A stretch of DNA of 64,000 nt, from the NCBI GenBank assembly GCA_019321725.1, contig CM033105.1, positions 18,102,513 through 18,166,512 on the forward strand. The letters run 5' to 3'. This DNA comes from Paulownia fortunei (Eukaryota > Streptophyta > Magnoliopsida > Lamiales > Paulowniaceae). Position 1 is the first letter of the stretch. Each line of letters opens with the position of its first letter. The notes under the pieces were generated by a model. The model did no database searches, had not been told where the DNA came from, and saw only the letters and a list, made by a program, of their open reading frames with translations. The position numbers were made by a program, and so were the translations under genes. Of this stretch, positions 11,455-24,439 are shown one piece after another.

Positions 11455-13140
11455 CCAGAGGAGAAGGGATTATGAATCTAACTTACAAATGTTCACCAAA
11501 AATAACAAATTTTATTATCAGATAATGTCCATGTGATGATAGCACAGAAATCAACGTATGCAAAGGCTATTTTTTGCGCACAGCAAACCATAATTAATAT
11601 TGGGAGTCATGTTACAGAATTACTAACAATGTGCCCCAAATGCCATTCAATGGCACTGCAGATGTCTTAGAACCTATCAATATCTGGCCACAAGAATTCC
11701 AAAGAGCGAAGTAAAATTAATTTTGTTGCTCATCTGTGATTCTCAAAACTTACACATGTTGCATCTTTTGAATAGAGTAATCAGAGCATTTCCATTCTAA
11801 AGTTTTGGTTTAGCAGCTTGGTTTCAGTGTATGCGGCTAACTTTACTTTCGTTGGTCATTTGACTAACACGCAATTCTTTCTGATGGATTTTTAGTCTCT
11901 ATTCTAACAAATGAATCAACTGCAGCTTCATATGAAATAAATAAAAAAAACAGCCTCTTGTATGTGCAAAAGTAGCAAAAACTAATCTCCTATATTTAAG
12001 GGCATCCTCAGATGCAGAGCTCCATGTCTGAACAGTAGCTGGTCAGTGATAGAAGACACGAAATACAATAATGAAACTGTTAAGTTTTGCCTCCCCTAAA
12101 TTGCCCTCACCCAATCACACTGCCCCTTCCCCACTCACCCAATTTCTTTAGGCAAAGGAATCACACATGAACAAGAAATACATCGAGTTCCGTTCCCAAT
12201 TGATCTTGTAAATTTACCACAGATACGGTATCATCTTTAATAAGGGATAAGATGTTTAGTCCGAAGACTGCTGAATACAACAACAGTCAACATGTGTACT
12301 ACGAAGCCCCTATTCTATATAGTTGCTTATAACACACAATTATGGAGAAAAAAAAAAAGAAGCCCTCATACCCAATCCACCAACTTTGTCCACATGCCAT
12401 TATCCAATACTAGCAGCAGAAACCTCCTCAATAACCAAAAGACATAATCCCATATCTTCTCAAGATTGTGTGCTATTTAAGTACAAAAAATCGAGAACAT
12501 TTGGCTGGCCAAACTGCGATAATATTATCAATATCAACTTCCTCTGAAAATTCAAGAATTCAAACTCACAGCATAAACCCCCAATCCCACATATATTTAG
12601 GATATTGATTTCCAAATATCGACTTATTAATTCAGGACAGACTTTGGATTCACCCAAAAAATATAAAAATATAAAAACCCATAAGAATAAACAAAGAAAC
12701 AAATAAAACCAGTGATACCATAAATGGTTAAATAATAATACCAACCCATTGAAGGACCACCAATCTTTCAGTCAGAAGCCTCTTGAATATACCTTATGGC
12801 TTTCACATTTCCCAATAATTTATAGCGCCATTTCAAGAATAGATTGCAAGTGTTCTTTTTTCCTTACAGCGTTGGTTGCATTTCTCTCAAGTAAAGAGGA
12901 TAGTATTGCTTTTAACTTGAAAAGGGCAAAAATAAGAACCGCCTTCAGAAAAATGATTGAAGAAGGATTCAATGGATTTTGTTTTTTAACTTGAAAAGGG
13001 CCAAAAAAAACATCGTCATGAGAAAAATGAATAAAGAAGGTAAAATAAATGGAAATAAGCAGTGTTTTTATCCGAATTGGATAGCAGTATGTACATTGGC
13101 TCATTGGGTCATTGTCGGTTAAAAAAATCGTTAACTCGAA
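11455..13140. other. Intergenic DNA with a small direct repeat
   Basis: No gene recognised. Near the right end a block of about 57 bases is present twice: 12910-12966 and 12984-13040, both with 'ttttaacttgaaaaggg' at the left and 'gaagaagg' or 'ataaagaagg' at the right. The intervening 'attcaatggattttgt' is not duplicated. Confidence 0.45.
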
Positions 13141-13860
13141 TAATAGCATAATAACCATATATATTTATACATATGTTAAGAATAAATTATAAACAAATAA
13201 ATGCATAAATATATGTTAGAAATATAATATATGTAAATACCAGATGTAAGAATTATAGTATATAGAAGAACATTATACATATAATAATAATTATAGTAAT
13301 TATAGAAAACATTATGTATATAATATATATCAAATAATTATTAAATATATATATTTGGGTTATCATATTTATATATATTAATTATCCATATATATTAAAA
13401 ATATAACATTAACAAATTACTTAAAATTTATACATATAATAAATTTATAAAATAATATTAATTATTTATATATATAAAAAATAATAACATTAATAAGTTA
13501 TAATATATATATATATAAACAATTTTTCTTAATAATAATAAGTTAATTAACTAAGTAATATATATAGTTTAGATCATCACATTATTGTTTATATACACAA
13601 CAAATATTTTAAACAATAAACTGAAAAATTTCAGCTAGCAAGCTATGTTGGTTTGGGCATTATTTATATGTGTATTTGTAATATTAATTAATATAAGTAA
13701 CTTATATATCTTAAAAATAACAAAAATATATTAACAAAGTAGTATTGAACATTAATGAATAATATCGCATATATAATTCATCTCAAAATAGTAATCATAT
13801 TATTAAAATTATTAATTGTATGTACTTTAAACTAATAATAGTATATATCCATATTTTTTA
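13141..13860. repeat. Low-complexity AT block
   Basis: About 700 bases composed almost entirely of A and T in TATATA, ATTAAT and AATAAT words, with no durable open frame and no clean period. It may be a matrix-attachment-like or decayed satellite sequence, but nothing more specific can be supported. Confidence 0.5.
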
Positions 13861-14899
13861 AGATATGTCAAATCGAAATAATATTGATGTTTTGGTGAAT
13901 TTTGGAGGCCAAATTATATAGGTTGCTTATTCGATGATATGACCGTCCTCTAATTGGAGTTACAAGAATGTTTCGTAAGACAAACTTTTTCGAATTGTTA
14001 TTGAAATTGTATGAGATGGCAAGCATTGATAACATTTATTTCTTGTTTAAAGTATTTGCTAAGCATTTGTTCCAATAATGATGGTTGGTACCAATCAACA
14101 ATCATGAAGTTTTTTTGTATTTCTTGGATTTGGAGGAAAAAATCAATTTTTGGACATTTATTTTGAAATAAAATAAATTCAGCATAGTATTGTGTCTGAG
14201 ATCCCGATTAGCAATGAGTGGGGGCCATATATGATTGTTTCTAAGAGATGATAGCATGTTCAATTTGCCGACAGTCATGCAAGGAATGGTGAATGTTGGC
14301 ATCAATGACTTATGTGAAGTGCTTCAATCTCTAACTAAAATTTTGAGAGTTTAACATCAAAATGTTGAATGTAGTACTAATGCGGAATCTAAAAATATAT
14401 ACACCGAGGACTTTACTGACCCACTAGTCGATATAAAAATGACCACGATGACTTTGTAACCATATTTATATAATCACTATATTGATATTATACATGTGTC
14501 ACTGATTATCAATCGTGATAACTTAAATATAATTTTTCACTATTAAATTTATAAAACAACTATTGTGGCAAAATAAATATTGTTATTACTTAATACATAT
14601 TATTAGTGATAATTTTGGCATTGCCACATAAAATTTTCACTAACATACTTGTAGCTGTGAAACTATTCAAATGACTACATAGTGTACTTATGTTTCAATA
14701 TGAAGCTTTGTACTGGTTCAACCTTATTCTTCTAATAATAGCAAAGATGGATTGGCAAGTGTGATAAATCTGGGGATGCTACCAGCATATTCAATTAGAG
14801 ATAGTAATGTGACAAATAATACATTACATGGGTGATAATACAAGAAACATGAGTATTGATCTGCTTATATTTTTGGTTAATCATTGCTTATTATGTACT

Positions 14900-14903
<4 letters not shown>
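13861..14903. other. Possible decayed transposon, unassigned
   Basis: Starting at 13867 the plus strand reads MSNRNNIDVLVNFGGQII before frame breaks. This faintly resembles the N-terminal PB1-like opening of plant Mutator-like transposases (a hydrophobic run followed by FGG). No catalytic residues can be found. The following 14440-14650 is AT-rich with 'agtgataattt'-type words seen in plant MITEs. Assignment is weak. Confidence 0.2.

Positions 14904-14976
<73 letters not shown>
14904..14976. repeat. Compound (CA)13(TA)n microsatellite
   Basis: About 13 CA units at 14904-14929 run directly into about 23 TA units ending near 14976. Perfect or nearly perfect, so probably length-polymorphic. Confidence 0.95.
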
Positions 14977-14978
<2 letters not shown>

Positions 14979-16020
14979 CTAGCACATATTGGGATTAATA
15001 TTGATATTGCTACTTGATATTTTGTCACTATCATTTTTTTATTTTTTTTGCACTGATTAGGCTTTCATATTTTGTGCAGTTGTATATTTGTATTATGCAC
15101 ATAGAGACAAGGTATTGAATTTGACTTTGATCTTATTTACTTCAAATAAAAAAAAAGTGTACAAAATTGTAAAAAAACCCATCTAGATTAGAATTACACT
15201 TCATTTTATTCATATATCATGAACACACTTAAATATATATTAGAATATTTACTTGATATTGTAAAGTTTTATTCTCTTAGTTTGGAAACTATTATTTTTC
15301 ATATTGTGTGTGTTGGCTTGATATAGGATGATTTTATGATGCAGTCATAGTGTATGATAATGTTACCAATATTTTGGTTGAGAGTCCGATTTAAACTTTA
15401 ATGTAACTTGTAAAATCACATATAACAGAACATTTATACATACTGGAGGTATGTTTTGAAGTCTTGCTTGGATAATGAAAAAGGTTTTTCCTTTGTAAGG
15501 TACACAAAATGTACTTTATTTTATAATGTTGTGTTCAGAAAAAAATAGTGTTATCTAAATTAGGAATAAACAATCTGAAGACCTTCTCATGATTGTTTTC
15601 TTCAAAAAAGGATTGTAAGTCCACAAGTAAATTATTTTATTTGGTTGTGAAGTTATGAGAACTTGTTGACAGTTATATTTATTTACTACTATGAAGTTTA
15701 ATAACTCTCTTGGTGTGCTTTAGTTCTTGCCTGTCTAGATACTTTATGTAGAATGACAAGTCGATCCCCATAAATACATGTGCTAGTTATAGAATAGAGA
15801 TAAATAATGTAATTGGACATTCATCTTGCCAAATTAAATATTGAAAAGGATAAATATGATATGTCCAATAGGTGCAATTTATTGTGACACAAACACTCCA
15901 TGTGCAACCATAGAGCCGAGATAAATGAAACAACACAAACACATTATGTGCATTCTAATAAGGGAATATGAGAATTAACTGATATATTTTCATGTGTTGC
16001 TTGTCTAAATGGTTTTTCCT
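14977..16020. other. AT-rich intergenic DNA
   Basis: I see no gene, RNA gene or recognisable mobile element in this stretch. Open frames are short and stops are frequent on both strands. Confidence 0.4.
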
Positions 16021-16039
16021 TTTTTTTTTTTTTGTGTGT

Positions 16040-16066
16040 GGGGGGGGTGGGGGTGGGGGTGGGGGG
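16040..16066 (+). repeat. Four-run G tract, G-quadruplex candidate
   Basis: After a T-rich run and a short GT stretch come four uninterrupted G runs of 8, 5, 5 and 6, each separated by a single T. This fits the G3+N1-7 consensus with minimal one-base loops, the type expected to fold most stably. The surrounding DNA is strongly AT-rich, so the tract stands out. Confidence 0.85.
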
Positions 16067-16744
16067 TAATCAAAGTTTATTAATAATCTTTTTTTGTATT
16101 TTCTATTTTCTAAATTATTTTACTAGATAATGGCATTACAATATCATGAAGAAGTGAAAGCTGTTTGATTAAATTTTATGCCTAATCTATCAATTTTATG
16201 CTTATCTATTTCTATTTTATTAAAAAATCTTAGCATCTCATGTAATGGTTATCTTCTTTGTGTATACTGCATGTATTCATCTATGAGCATATTTGGTGCA
16301 ACATAGCTATGAACACTATCTAATTTTGAATCACCTTTCACTTATAATTTCATTCGATGATGGAATTTTTTTTATTATTTTAAAAAGAAAAAGAAATAAA
16401 GCTGAATTTGCAGTTGTAATAATTTTGATCGATCACGCCTTTTGAACATAAAATCTAAAGGCATTTACTCTTGTTAGTATTTCTAACTCGTGTTAGTTTG
16501 TTCAATTGTTTGCCAATAATTTTCCATATCTTTAATATTTCTTAACAAAGGTTGGAGTTCCTTGAAAATTAAGTTCATTTTTTTCTTTGTTCAGATTTTC
16601 TTTTACTGTGAATTTTTCCAGATTGGATTCTGCCTATGATTAATTTTCTCTTTTAGTTTGTAATTAAGGTTTTTCGCTTGGAGTTATTTTATGATGTAGT
16701 GCAAAACTATAATCAGTATAATTTTGCATTGAACATGGTGTTCC

Positions 16745-17290
16745 CTTTCATATGGGCAGTTCTCCAAGAACCAAGTATGTTAGCCAAAAAAGTATGGGAA
16801 TCTGTAAAGTTCTATACGGTTAATGGAGGCTCATCCCCATGAAGGAGAAGTATGTGAAAATTCAAGAAACGATTGTAGAACCATCTTTTCTATGAATCTG
16901 ACGTTAAGCAAGGATGACAGCTTGTATTGGGCAATGGACAAATTGAGCATTGTCCAAACTCTTCTTGGCTGGGAACAAAACATATGAACTAGAGCTGAAG
17001 GAGGCACAAATTTTGTTGATATATATGCATATTATAACTTTTTTTTTTCTTGGCTGATTTGTTTAAAATGGAGCTAAGGATTCTGAGTGAGGAGCATTTT
17101 AGAGTTCAGAACTTTTTCTTTGATAATAATCCTTGGCTGGGATTTCTAATGCTTAATGTTTTGAGGTACTTTAATGAGCATCCGAAATACCATTGGATGA
17201 AAAATATGTTATGAAATATTGAGCTCGTTCTGCTTCTTCACATGACATGTACTCCGCTAATAAGTTATATAATACTTTCTCTTCGTCTTT
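16745..17290 (+). pseudogene. Decayed copy (copy 3) of an exon-carrying repeat
   Basis: This block matches the segments at 48.75-49.6 kb and 50.13-51.0 kb. Shared landmarks are 'accaagtatg', 'gaatctgacgtta', 'gctgaaggaggcac', 'ttagagtt..gaactttt.ctttgat' and 'gagcatcc.aaat', ending near the 'cttcttcacatgacatg' motif. In the better preserved copies these correspond to two exon-like stretches separated by an intron-like spacer. Here both are disrupted by stops and deletions. I do not recognise the parent gene. Confidence 0.6.
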
Positions 17291-18930
17291 AAACTTTTCA
17301 AATATATTCATTGCAATATCCCATTAATGACATCAGAATCTACTTCAGCTAACAAGAAAGTTGAGGAAAGAACTTAATTTAAAGAAACTACTTAAAATCA
17401 AAGAAAAAAGAGTGGTCTTGCAAAGGTTTTGGTAATTCTGGCAATGATGGTGATATGAGTAAGACAGGGTTGCAAGAAAAGTAATGGTTCGACTACTGTG
17501 AAGTAATGCGGACTGGATAGCCCATCCCAGAAACTACACAAAATATACATAATTGCTCACACAATTGCTCATATATTGCACGGCCAGCCAGACAATTTCA
17601 CATGATGGCTTAGCAAAACTGTTAGTAAGCATAGTCAATACACAACAGCGCAGAAGCTACCCATCTCTATAGTTGCACAATATCAGCACAGATAGTGCAA
17701 AAACAATCTAACATATGTGCAGTGGCAACCATCCATTTTAGTGACATAATTAGTCCAAAAGCAGATGTGCAACTGATATTTTGTGTCTCTAGATTGCAAG
17801 GCAAACAACGACCCCTTGCTCTATGAGGGAATTGTACAAGAATGAGATCTTTTGGCCTTTAAACCTTCTGGATATGTTTATTGTGACATCCCAATAATAA
17901 ATTGGAATCTACTTCAGCTAAACAAAAAGTCGAGGAAGAACTTAATTTAAAGCAACTACTTAAAGTAAAAGAAAATGAAGATTGGTCTCACCGAAGTTCT
18001 GGTAATGATGGGGTTAGCAAAGCAATGTTGCAGGCAATTCTGGCAATGAACCTATTACTGTGAAGCAGTGGTATGGCTCAACTGTTGTAGAGCAATGCCT
18101 GCTGCATAGCCTATCCTAGAAACTGCACAAAACTTACACAATCGTCCACATAATTGCACATAAATTACACGACTAGCAAGACAATTGAACATGATTGCTC
18201 AACAAAACCTCTTGTTAGCATAATTAGTACACAGCAACAAAAAGAAACTGCCAATCTCAATGGTTGCACAGTATCAGCACGGAAAGTTCATGTATTTCAA
18301 ATAGGAGCAAGAACATCTAACATATGTGCAATAGCAGGCAGCCACTTTAGTGACAAAGTGCAAAACAAAGATGAACAATTGATGCTTTGTTTCTCTAGCT
18401 TGCAAGGCAAATGACGGCCCATTGCTCTATGTGATCTTTTTGGCCTCTGAGAATTGATGCAATCTTTCAATGGACAAAAGAAGAAACTTAATATTTTTGC
18501 ATAAGGATAAAGCAAATTGAAAACTACATTGTGAAACATTTAGCTCTTTTTGTTTCTTTACATGAAATGAATATTACTCCACTAACAGGTTATACAATTT
18601 CTCTTGACCTTTAAACGGGGATATATTCATCGTAACATCCCAATAATAACATTAAAACACACTTCAGCTCACAAAAAGTTGAGGAAGAACTTAAAGCAAC
18701 TACTTATAATAAAAGAAAATGAAGATTGGTCTTGCAAAAGTTCTTGTAATGCCGACAATGATAGTGCTATGAGCAAAACAATGTCGTAATAAATTCTGGC
18801 AACAAGCCTTTAGCTGTCAATTAGTAGTATGGTTCAACTATCATGGAGTAATGCCCGCTGCATAGCCCATTTCAGGTACAAAACTTACATAATCGTCCAC
18901 ATAATTGCACATAAATTGCACGGCTGTATT
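17291..18930. repeat. Tandem array, 2.5 units of about 0.6-0.7 kb
   Basis: Three successive blocks begin with 'atat.ttcattg.aatatcccat' or 'tgacatcccaataata': near 17298, 17872 and 18622. All share 'acttcagct..aaa.agttgagga', 'gaagattggtct', 'gcatagcc.atcc' and 'cacataattgcacataaatt'. Units 1 and 2 also share 'gttgcaca.tatcagcac', 'aacatctaacatatgtgca' and 'ttgcaaggcaaa'. Unit 3 is truncated near 18930. Unit junctions carry a pyrimidine-rich 'cttt..acttt' motif that is also found at the end of the preceding exon-like repeat, so the array probably grew from that repeat's flank. No convincing coding content. Confidence 0.75.
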
Positions 18931-18934
18931 GAAT

Positions 18935-20075
18935 GACATCATTAATTTACTTTTTATAACACTTGGTTTATGTACAAAATTCTAGCTTTCATAAATGTCA
19001 ATCTTTTCTAATACTAACATTCTCCTCCTTTGCATTTTGGTCAAAGTCAGCTAATGCTCCCCCTGAAAATCAAATACAGTTATTCAAAATTCAGTATAAA
19101 AAATAACATCAAAATATCAAAATGTTGTAACATAAATGTTACAACACTTGCTCTTATCACATCCAACAAGATACTGGTACTACTCTCCCTATATATTTGA
19201 ACCAAATACTAAAACAGATAGAATTTTGTCAAAGCATAAACCAAACATCAAATGCAAATATTTTGAGCATTGCAATAATTATTAACAGATGACAACAGTT
19301 TCGCAAAAATAAAAAATAGAGAAGATGATCAATCATCATCTTCATCAGCATTTTTCTCATCTGTTTCCTCAACATCTTTATCTTGCTCCCCCTGAGCTTG
19401 TGCAATAGCACTTAATTCTCCCTCTTTTTGACCAAAAGTGGCCAAAGATAGATCAATGGATATGGAAGACCTCTACTCATGAATCAACTTAAGAACATTT
19501 GTTTTATTGTCAGTCCAATATTGGATTTATCTGTGAGCCTCAGCTAGCTCAGTTTCCAACCTTATCAGCAATACAGAGGATGTTGTAACATTTTGTGACA
19601 CATCTGATCCAACATCTACAGCCGGTATATTTTCTTTATTAGTTTGAGGGAGATCATTGATGTGAGTCTCATGAAATAACATGTAGGATGCACGTATAGG
19701 CCTTGGAGGACTTTTCAATGCTTTTGATCCTTTCTTCACAAAACATTGAAAGGTTAGTAAACTATAAATCAAGAAAGGGAAAGAAAGTATACCATGAGTA
19801 GATTCTGAACCACCCAAACGACCAATTGTCTTGAAGATTAGCTTTCCTATATCATAAGCCCAATTGGTACCAATGCAATAAAGCAAAATTTCCTATTCTT
19901 TCACAACCACAGTGGTCTTTGTCATGAGAATCTTATGTAGGAAAGCATACAAAAGAGTCCAGTTTTTAGCTCAAATTTTTTCTTTATTAGTGGGCCATTT
20001 TCTAATAGTATTCCCACTCAAAGTAACAATAATCTCATCCATGCCTTCTGTCAATTCAGTATCCTCAACTCTAGG
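18935..20075 (-). mobile_element. Antisense retroelement remnant with plant-transposon protein domain
   Basis: On the minus strand 19886-19527 encodes LLYCIGTNWAYDIGKLIFKT followed by GGSESTHGILSFPFLIYSLL. This matches the pattern of the 'putative plant transposon protein' domain found in the third open frame of large plant retroelements. Downstream are an acidic tail (QGEQDKDVEETDEKNADEDD) and, near 19033-19019, a purine-rich AAAGGAGGAGAA followed by TGTTAG, which looks like a polypurine tract and LTR start. The LTR is cut off near 18935. On its other side the remnant is interrupted at 20076 by the gypsy LTR. Several stops are present. Confidence 0.5.
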
Positions 20076-21819
20076 TGATTGATAAGTTGATTTTATACCA
20101 ACAATTCATATACCTTTTTATTAACATTTGATTTGCTTTCAAGTGTTTTTGTTACTTCTTATGCATTTAGTTTGAAATCTAATAGGTAATGACAAAAGGA
20201 GAAGAAAATGGAAAGAAATTAAAAAGTTTGTTGAAATGTTGAAGAATCTGAATTGTGGTATGATTGATGGTAGTTTTTGTATTTCAATCATAACACTTTA
20301 CGTAATTATCATTTTGACTTAATACTAAAACCATTTGAAAGCCAATAGATAGATCTGTAACTTCTTTGTTTACCATAAAATCTAATTCGATCGATCTCAA
20401 TGAAAAAAATCAAGTTCAAGAATCAATATTGGGTTGGAATTTTCTGATATGACATATCTTGCTATTTTAGGTATAACCCTCTATGCATGTATAATATTTA
20501 GTTGATTCAAGTGTCTATATAAAGGCAAGACATAGGGTTACAATAGCTAATTCATCCTAAAAAGGATAAAAAACTAGTTGCAATGGACTAAACAGTGTCA
20601 AAGTATTGAAGTGAATGAGGGAAAGACAACAATAACGATGTCTAGGCGCCATTTGAGGCTGCCAGGATAGAATACACGGTACTTAGGCACTGGCTGCTAA
20701 CAAAAAAGATGCCGATATATCAGGAATTTTGGCATTTTTATGAGATATACATATTAGATACACTTATACATCATTACACATGTGATACACTAAATTGGTA
20801 GAGAGAGAAAAAGGGGAAAAGCTATGAAAAGATGAGGGATTTCAGGATTTTTTCAGAGATGAATGATTGAGATGAGTTCAAAGGGGAAGATTAGCATCAA
20901 CTAAAGGGGTATTGAGGGATTGGTTCTTTAAGACAAAATCCATTCAGTTTTCTGGATAGAGACGGGGCAATTCTTGAGAGAAAAAGTCATTCTTAGAGAC
21001 AAATCATTCTTGGAGACAAGGAAAGCTTCAACCGTTCCTTTCAATCCATAAATTAGTGAATAATTTCCATACTCTCTCTTTTGTATTTTTTGAAATTGTA
21101 TTAATTAATGATGAACTAAACTTTTCTTTCTAGGGATGATGTAACCTTATTTGGTCCTATGTTTTTGAGTTCCAAATAAGATTAATTCAAGTTATTTATC
21201 TTGTTAGTGTTATCTTGTTTTGCATTGCATCTTGATTATTTAGCTATTAATTGAGGTTTTTGATATATGAGATTCGATATTCGAGAAGTGAAAGATTATA
21301 CATGATCATAAAGATAACACAACTTATAAATCAGTTGAAAAACTTATGAAACCTTTGAATTTTTGAAAAAGAATTCGTTGAACTTTTGTAGAATTTTATT
21401 CTTGAATTTTTATAAAGATATCAAAATTCATGTTAGAATTTATAGTCAATACGACACTTGAGAGAGGGAATTGATGAGCTTATAAATTCTTAACTTACAT
21501 GTGTTGTTGATTTGAATTGATATATTTTAGAAAGAAGAACATATGTGATAATTAGGTGAGTCATTCCTTTAGAATTTTTTATTCATAAGGTATTTGTTGT
21601 ATTATTTCAAAGAACTCTATTCCTGTCTTTATATTATTTTTATCTTACTCTACTTTATTTATCAATCATCATTTGATTTTTTAGATAAAATTGGAACTAT
21701 TTGAACTACAGTACTTGATGTAATTTTTTATTACAATCATTGTGGATACGATACTTAACTCACCATTGTATTAAAACTTGACACTGTGCACTTGCGGTTT
21801 GCAAAATATTTCATGAACA
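20076..21819 (+). mobile_element. 5' LTR of an Athila/Tat-like gypsy element
   Basis: The block runs from TGATTGATAAGTTGATTTTA to ATTTCATGAACA and is followed, after AGTTTTT, by the primer-binding site. The TG...CA ends, the opening and the CA-AGTTTTT-PBS arrangement are typical of this clade. Length is about 1.74 kb. I find no 3' LTR in the window, so the left boundary rests on motif only and could be off by a few bases (20076 or 20080). Confidence 0.6.
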
Positions 21820-21825
21820 AGTTTT

Positions 21826-21843
21826 TAGCGCCGTTGTCGGGGA
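21826..21843 (+). other. Primer-binding site, tRNA-Asp type
   Basis: The sequence TAGCGCCGTTGTCGGGGA sits seven bases after the CA end of the LTR. It matches the clade consensus TGGCGCCGTTGCCGGGGA with two changes; that site pairs with the 3' end of tRNA-Asp in Athila/Tat-type elements. This fixes the element's orientation as plus. Confidence 0.75.
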
Positions 21844-21929
21844 TTGTTTTATCATAATTGCATTAATATTGTTATGACTTAGTCTTGATTTTAGTTTAGA
21901 TTGTTTTTACTTCTTCCAATATGTTGATG

Positions 21930-23600
21930 TTGTCTTGCATTGCATAGTATTATATATATTTGTATACATAAGGTTATGAGTCTTAACTTGGGTTATTTTG
22001 ATCTAGAAATCAAGCAGACTCTTCGAGCTATTAGTGCAGCAAAAAGATTTGACAATCAAGCTATGGCAGATAACATCAACAATGCTAATGTGAACGCCAA
22101 TCTTCCATTACAACCACCACCACCACAATAAGTTATTCGGGACTATTTTCAACTAACCATGAACCAAAACTACTCCATGATAGTTTGACAACCGATTAAT
22201 ACCAACAATTTTGAGCTTAAATCAGCTCTCATTAGCATGGTGCAACAAAATCAATTTGGAGAAAGCGCTTTGGAGGATCATAATGCACACTTAGCCATAT
22301 TTTTGGAGATTTGGGACACCATCAAAATAAATGGAGTGCCCGACTATGCCATTTAGACTTCGCTTATTTCGATTCTCACTCCAGGAAAAAACTAGGCTAT
22401 GGTTATAATCTTTTGCACCAATTAGCATACCGAGTTGGAATGACTTGACGCAAAAGTTTCTTGCTAAGTACTTTCCACCAAGCAAGACTCAAGAGTGAGA
22501 TAGCTTAATTCCGCCAAGATTTTGAGCCATTATATGAAGCTTGGGAGAGGTTTAAGGATTTTCTAAGAATGTGTCCTCAACATAGTTATTAGGATTGGTA
22601 GCGAGTACAATACTTCTACAATGGTTTGAATGGGCAAACTCGAACCATAATAGATGTTGCTGCAGGTGGGACTTTAATATCTAAAACTGCAGACGAAGCC
22701 TATATTTTGCTTGAGGACATGGGTACTAATCGCTATCAATGGCCTTTTGAGAGATCCTCCATTAAAAAGGTTGTCGGAGTTTTTGAGATAGATTTATTTA
22801 CATAATTAGCTGCACAAATATCTGCTCTTTTCTAACCAATTTGCAGCTTGGACTTCTAATGGAGCTTCTCAAGAAATGGATTCCATGGCATCCACTAGCA
22901 CTTCATTCATAAAAATCAAAGGAAATGAGCAGGAAATTTTGTCAGTAACCGTAATTTCAATTTGAGGAGAAATCAATTACCTACTCACTACTATCCGGGG
23001 CTTATAAATCATGAGAATTTTTCCTATACCAACAATCGAAATATGCTTCAACCCCTACTGGGTTACAAATATCCACCAAATCCCAACCTTCAAGTAGGTG
23101 AGAAAAATACATCATTGGAGGATTTGCTAAGCACTTTCATTGGCGAGATAAGAACCCGATTGAATAAGGATGAAGTGAAAATAGACAACATTGAAACTCA
23201 ATTGGGGCAGCTAGCTTCAAGTTTAAGAGCTCAAATAAAATCAATGGAGACTCAAATTGGACAGGTTGCTACTGAAATTAATGCTAAAAAATATAAAGAA
23301 AATTTTCAAGTGACACAGAAATCAATCTAAGGGAGCATTGCAAAGATATCCAACTTTGAAGTGGAACCAAAATCAAGGGGCCAAAAATAAAAAGTTCAAA
23401 AGTTGATGAGCCAATGGCAAGCACTTCGAGTGAAAATCCTATGGAGAAACAACCAAAGAAATAAGAAATGGAATCAATGAACAAACAGGAACTAAGAAGC
23501 TAAAATTTACTCCTAATTTTGAAACTTCTCCTAAATTTAATGTTCCTATTCCTTTTCCACAAATATTTCAAAAGAAAAAGATTGATTCATAATTTGCAAT
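21930..23600 (+). pseudogene. gypsy gag region, degraded
   Basis: Fragments of a gag protein read through several frames. They include an Asn- and Pro-rich segment (NANLPLQPPPPQ), HLAIFLEIWDTIKINGVPD, a stretch matching 'KFLAKYFPPSKT', 'FEPLYEAWERFKD' and 'YNGLNGQTRTIIDVAAGGTL'. These are successive landmarks of the retrotransposon gag domain. A 122-codon open piece at 22962-23330 covers the gag tail, including a coiled-coil-like part (IDNIETQLGQLASSLRAQIK). Multiple stops and frameshifts prevent a full product. Confidence 0.7.
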
Positions 23601-23639
23601 TTTTTTGAAAATTTTCAAGAAAATTCATATCAACATTCC

Positions 23640-24185
23640 TTTAGCAGATGCTCTTGAGCAAATGCCCAACTACGCCAAGTTCATGAAAGATGTGATGTCA
23701 AGAAAAATATGATTGGTGGAATTTGAAACTGTAAATCTCATAGAGGAGTGTAGTGTCATTTTACATAAAAAAGCTTCCTGAAAAATTGAAAAATCTAGGG
23801 AGTTTTACTATTCCTTGTACCATAGGAGAATCTTTTTTAAATAAATCATTATATGATCTTGGAGCAACTATTACTTTGATGCCATTTTCTATTTTTGAAA
23901 ATTAGGAATTGGAGAAGTTAAGCCATCCATTATCACCTTGCACTTGGCGGATAGGTCTCTCACCTATCTAAAAGGAGTTGTTGAAGATGTATTAGTAAAA
24001 GTGGATAAATTCATATTTTCTGTATATTTTGCGGTGTTAGATAAGGAGGAAGACCAAGAAATTCTTTTAATTCTTGGTCGACCATTCCTGGCTACGTGAC
24101 ATGCTTTGATTGATGTGCAATGCGATGAATTAACTCTAAGAGTTAATGAAAATGAAGTGATGTTTAACATTTATCGTGCATTGAA
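23640..24185 (+). pseudogene. gypsy protease region, degraded
   Basis: The plus strand reads IPLADALEQMPNYAKFMKDV upstream of the protease, the hallmark lead-in for Athila/Tat elements. Then comes a retropepsin-like active-site stretch DLGATITLMPFSIF (usual D-L/S-G-A). The domain closes with LILGRPFLAT. In-frame stops at several places, including directly after PFLAT, rule out function. Confidence 0.7.
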
Positions 24186-24439
24186 TTTCAAGATAAGCCA
24201 CATACTTATAATGAGATTGAAATATTAGAAACTTGCTTGCATGATCATTTTCTCAAACAAATTTCTATTGAATCTTTAGAGCGATGCATTGTTTATTCCA
24301 TAATACGAGGTCATGACCATGATATTGATAGTGAGGGTTTAATGCATTACTTGCTCTTTCTTAAATCAGGAGATGTGGAGTTGAAAAAGGATAAATGCAA
24401 GAAAGCAATAAGAGATATCATAATCAAGGAATAAATAAT

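Noticed and set aside
11295..11525. Open frame running across the N block
   Set aside because: The unknown residues are the assembly gap, so continuity is artificial.
13141..13560. Satellite or origin-like AT repeat
   Set aside because: No constant period could be followed; treated as low complexity only.
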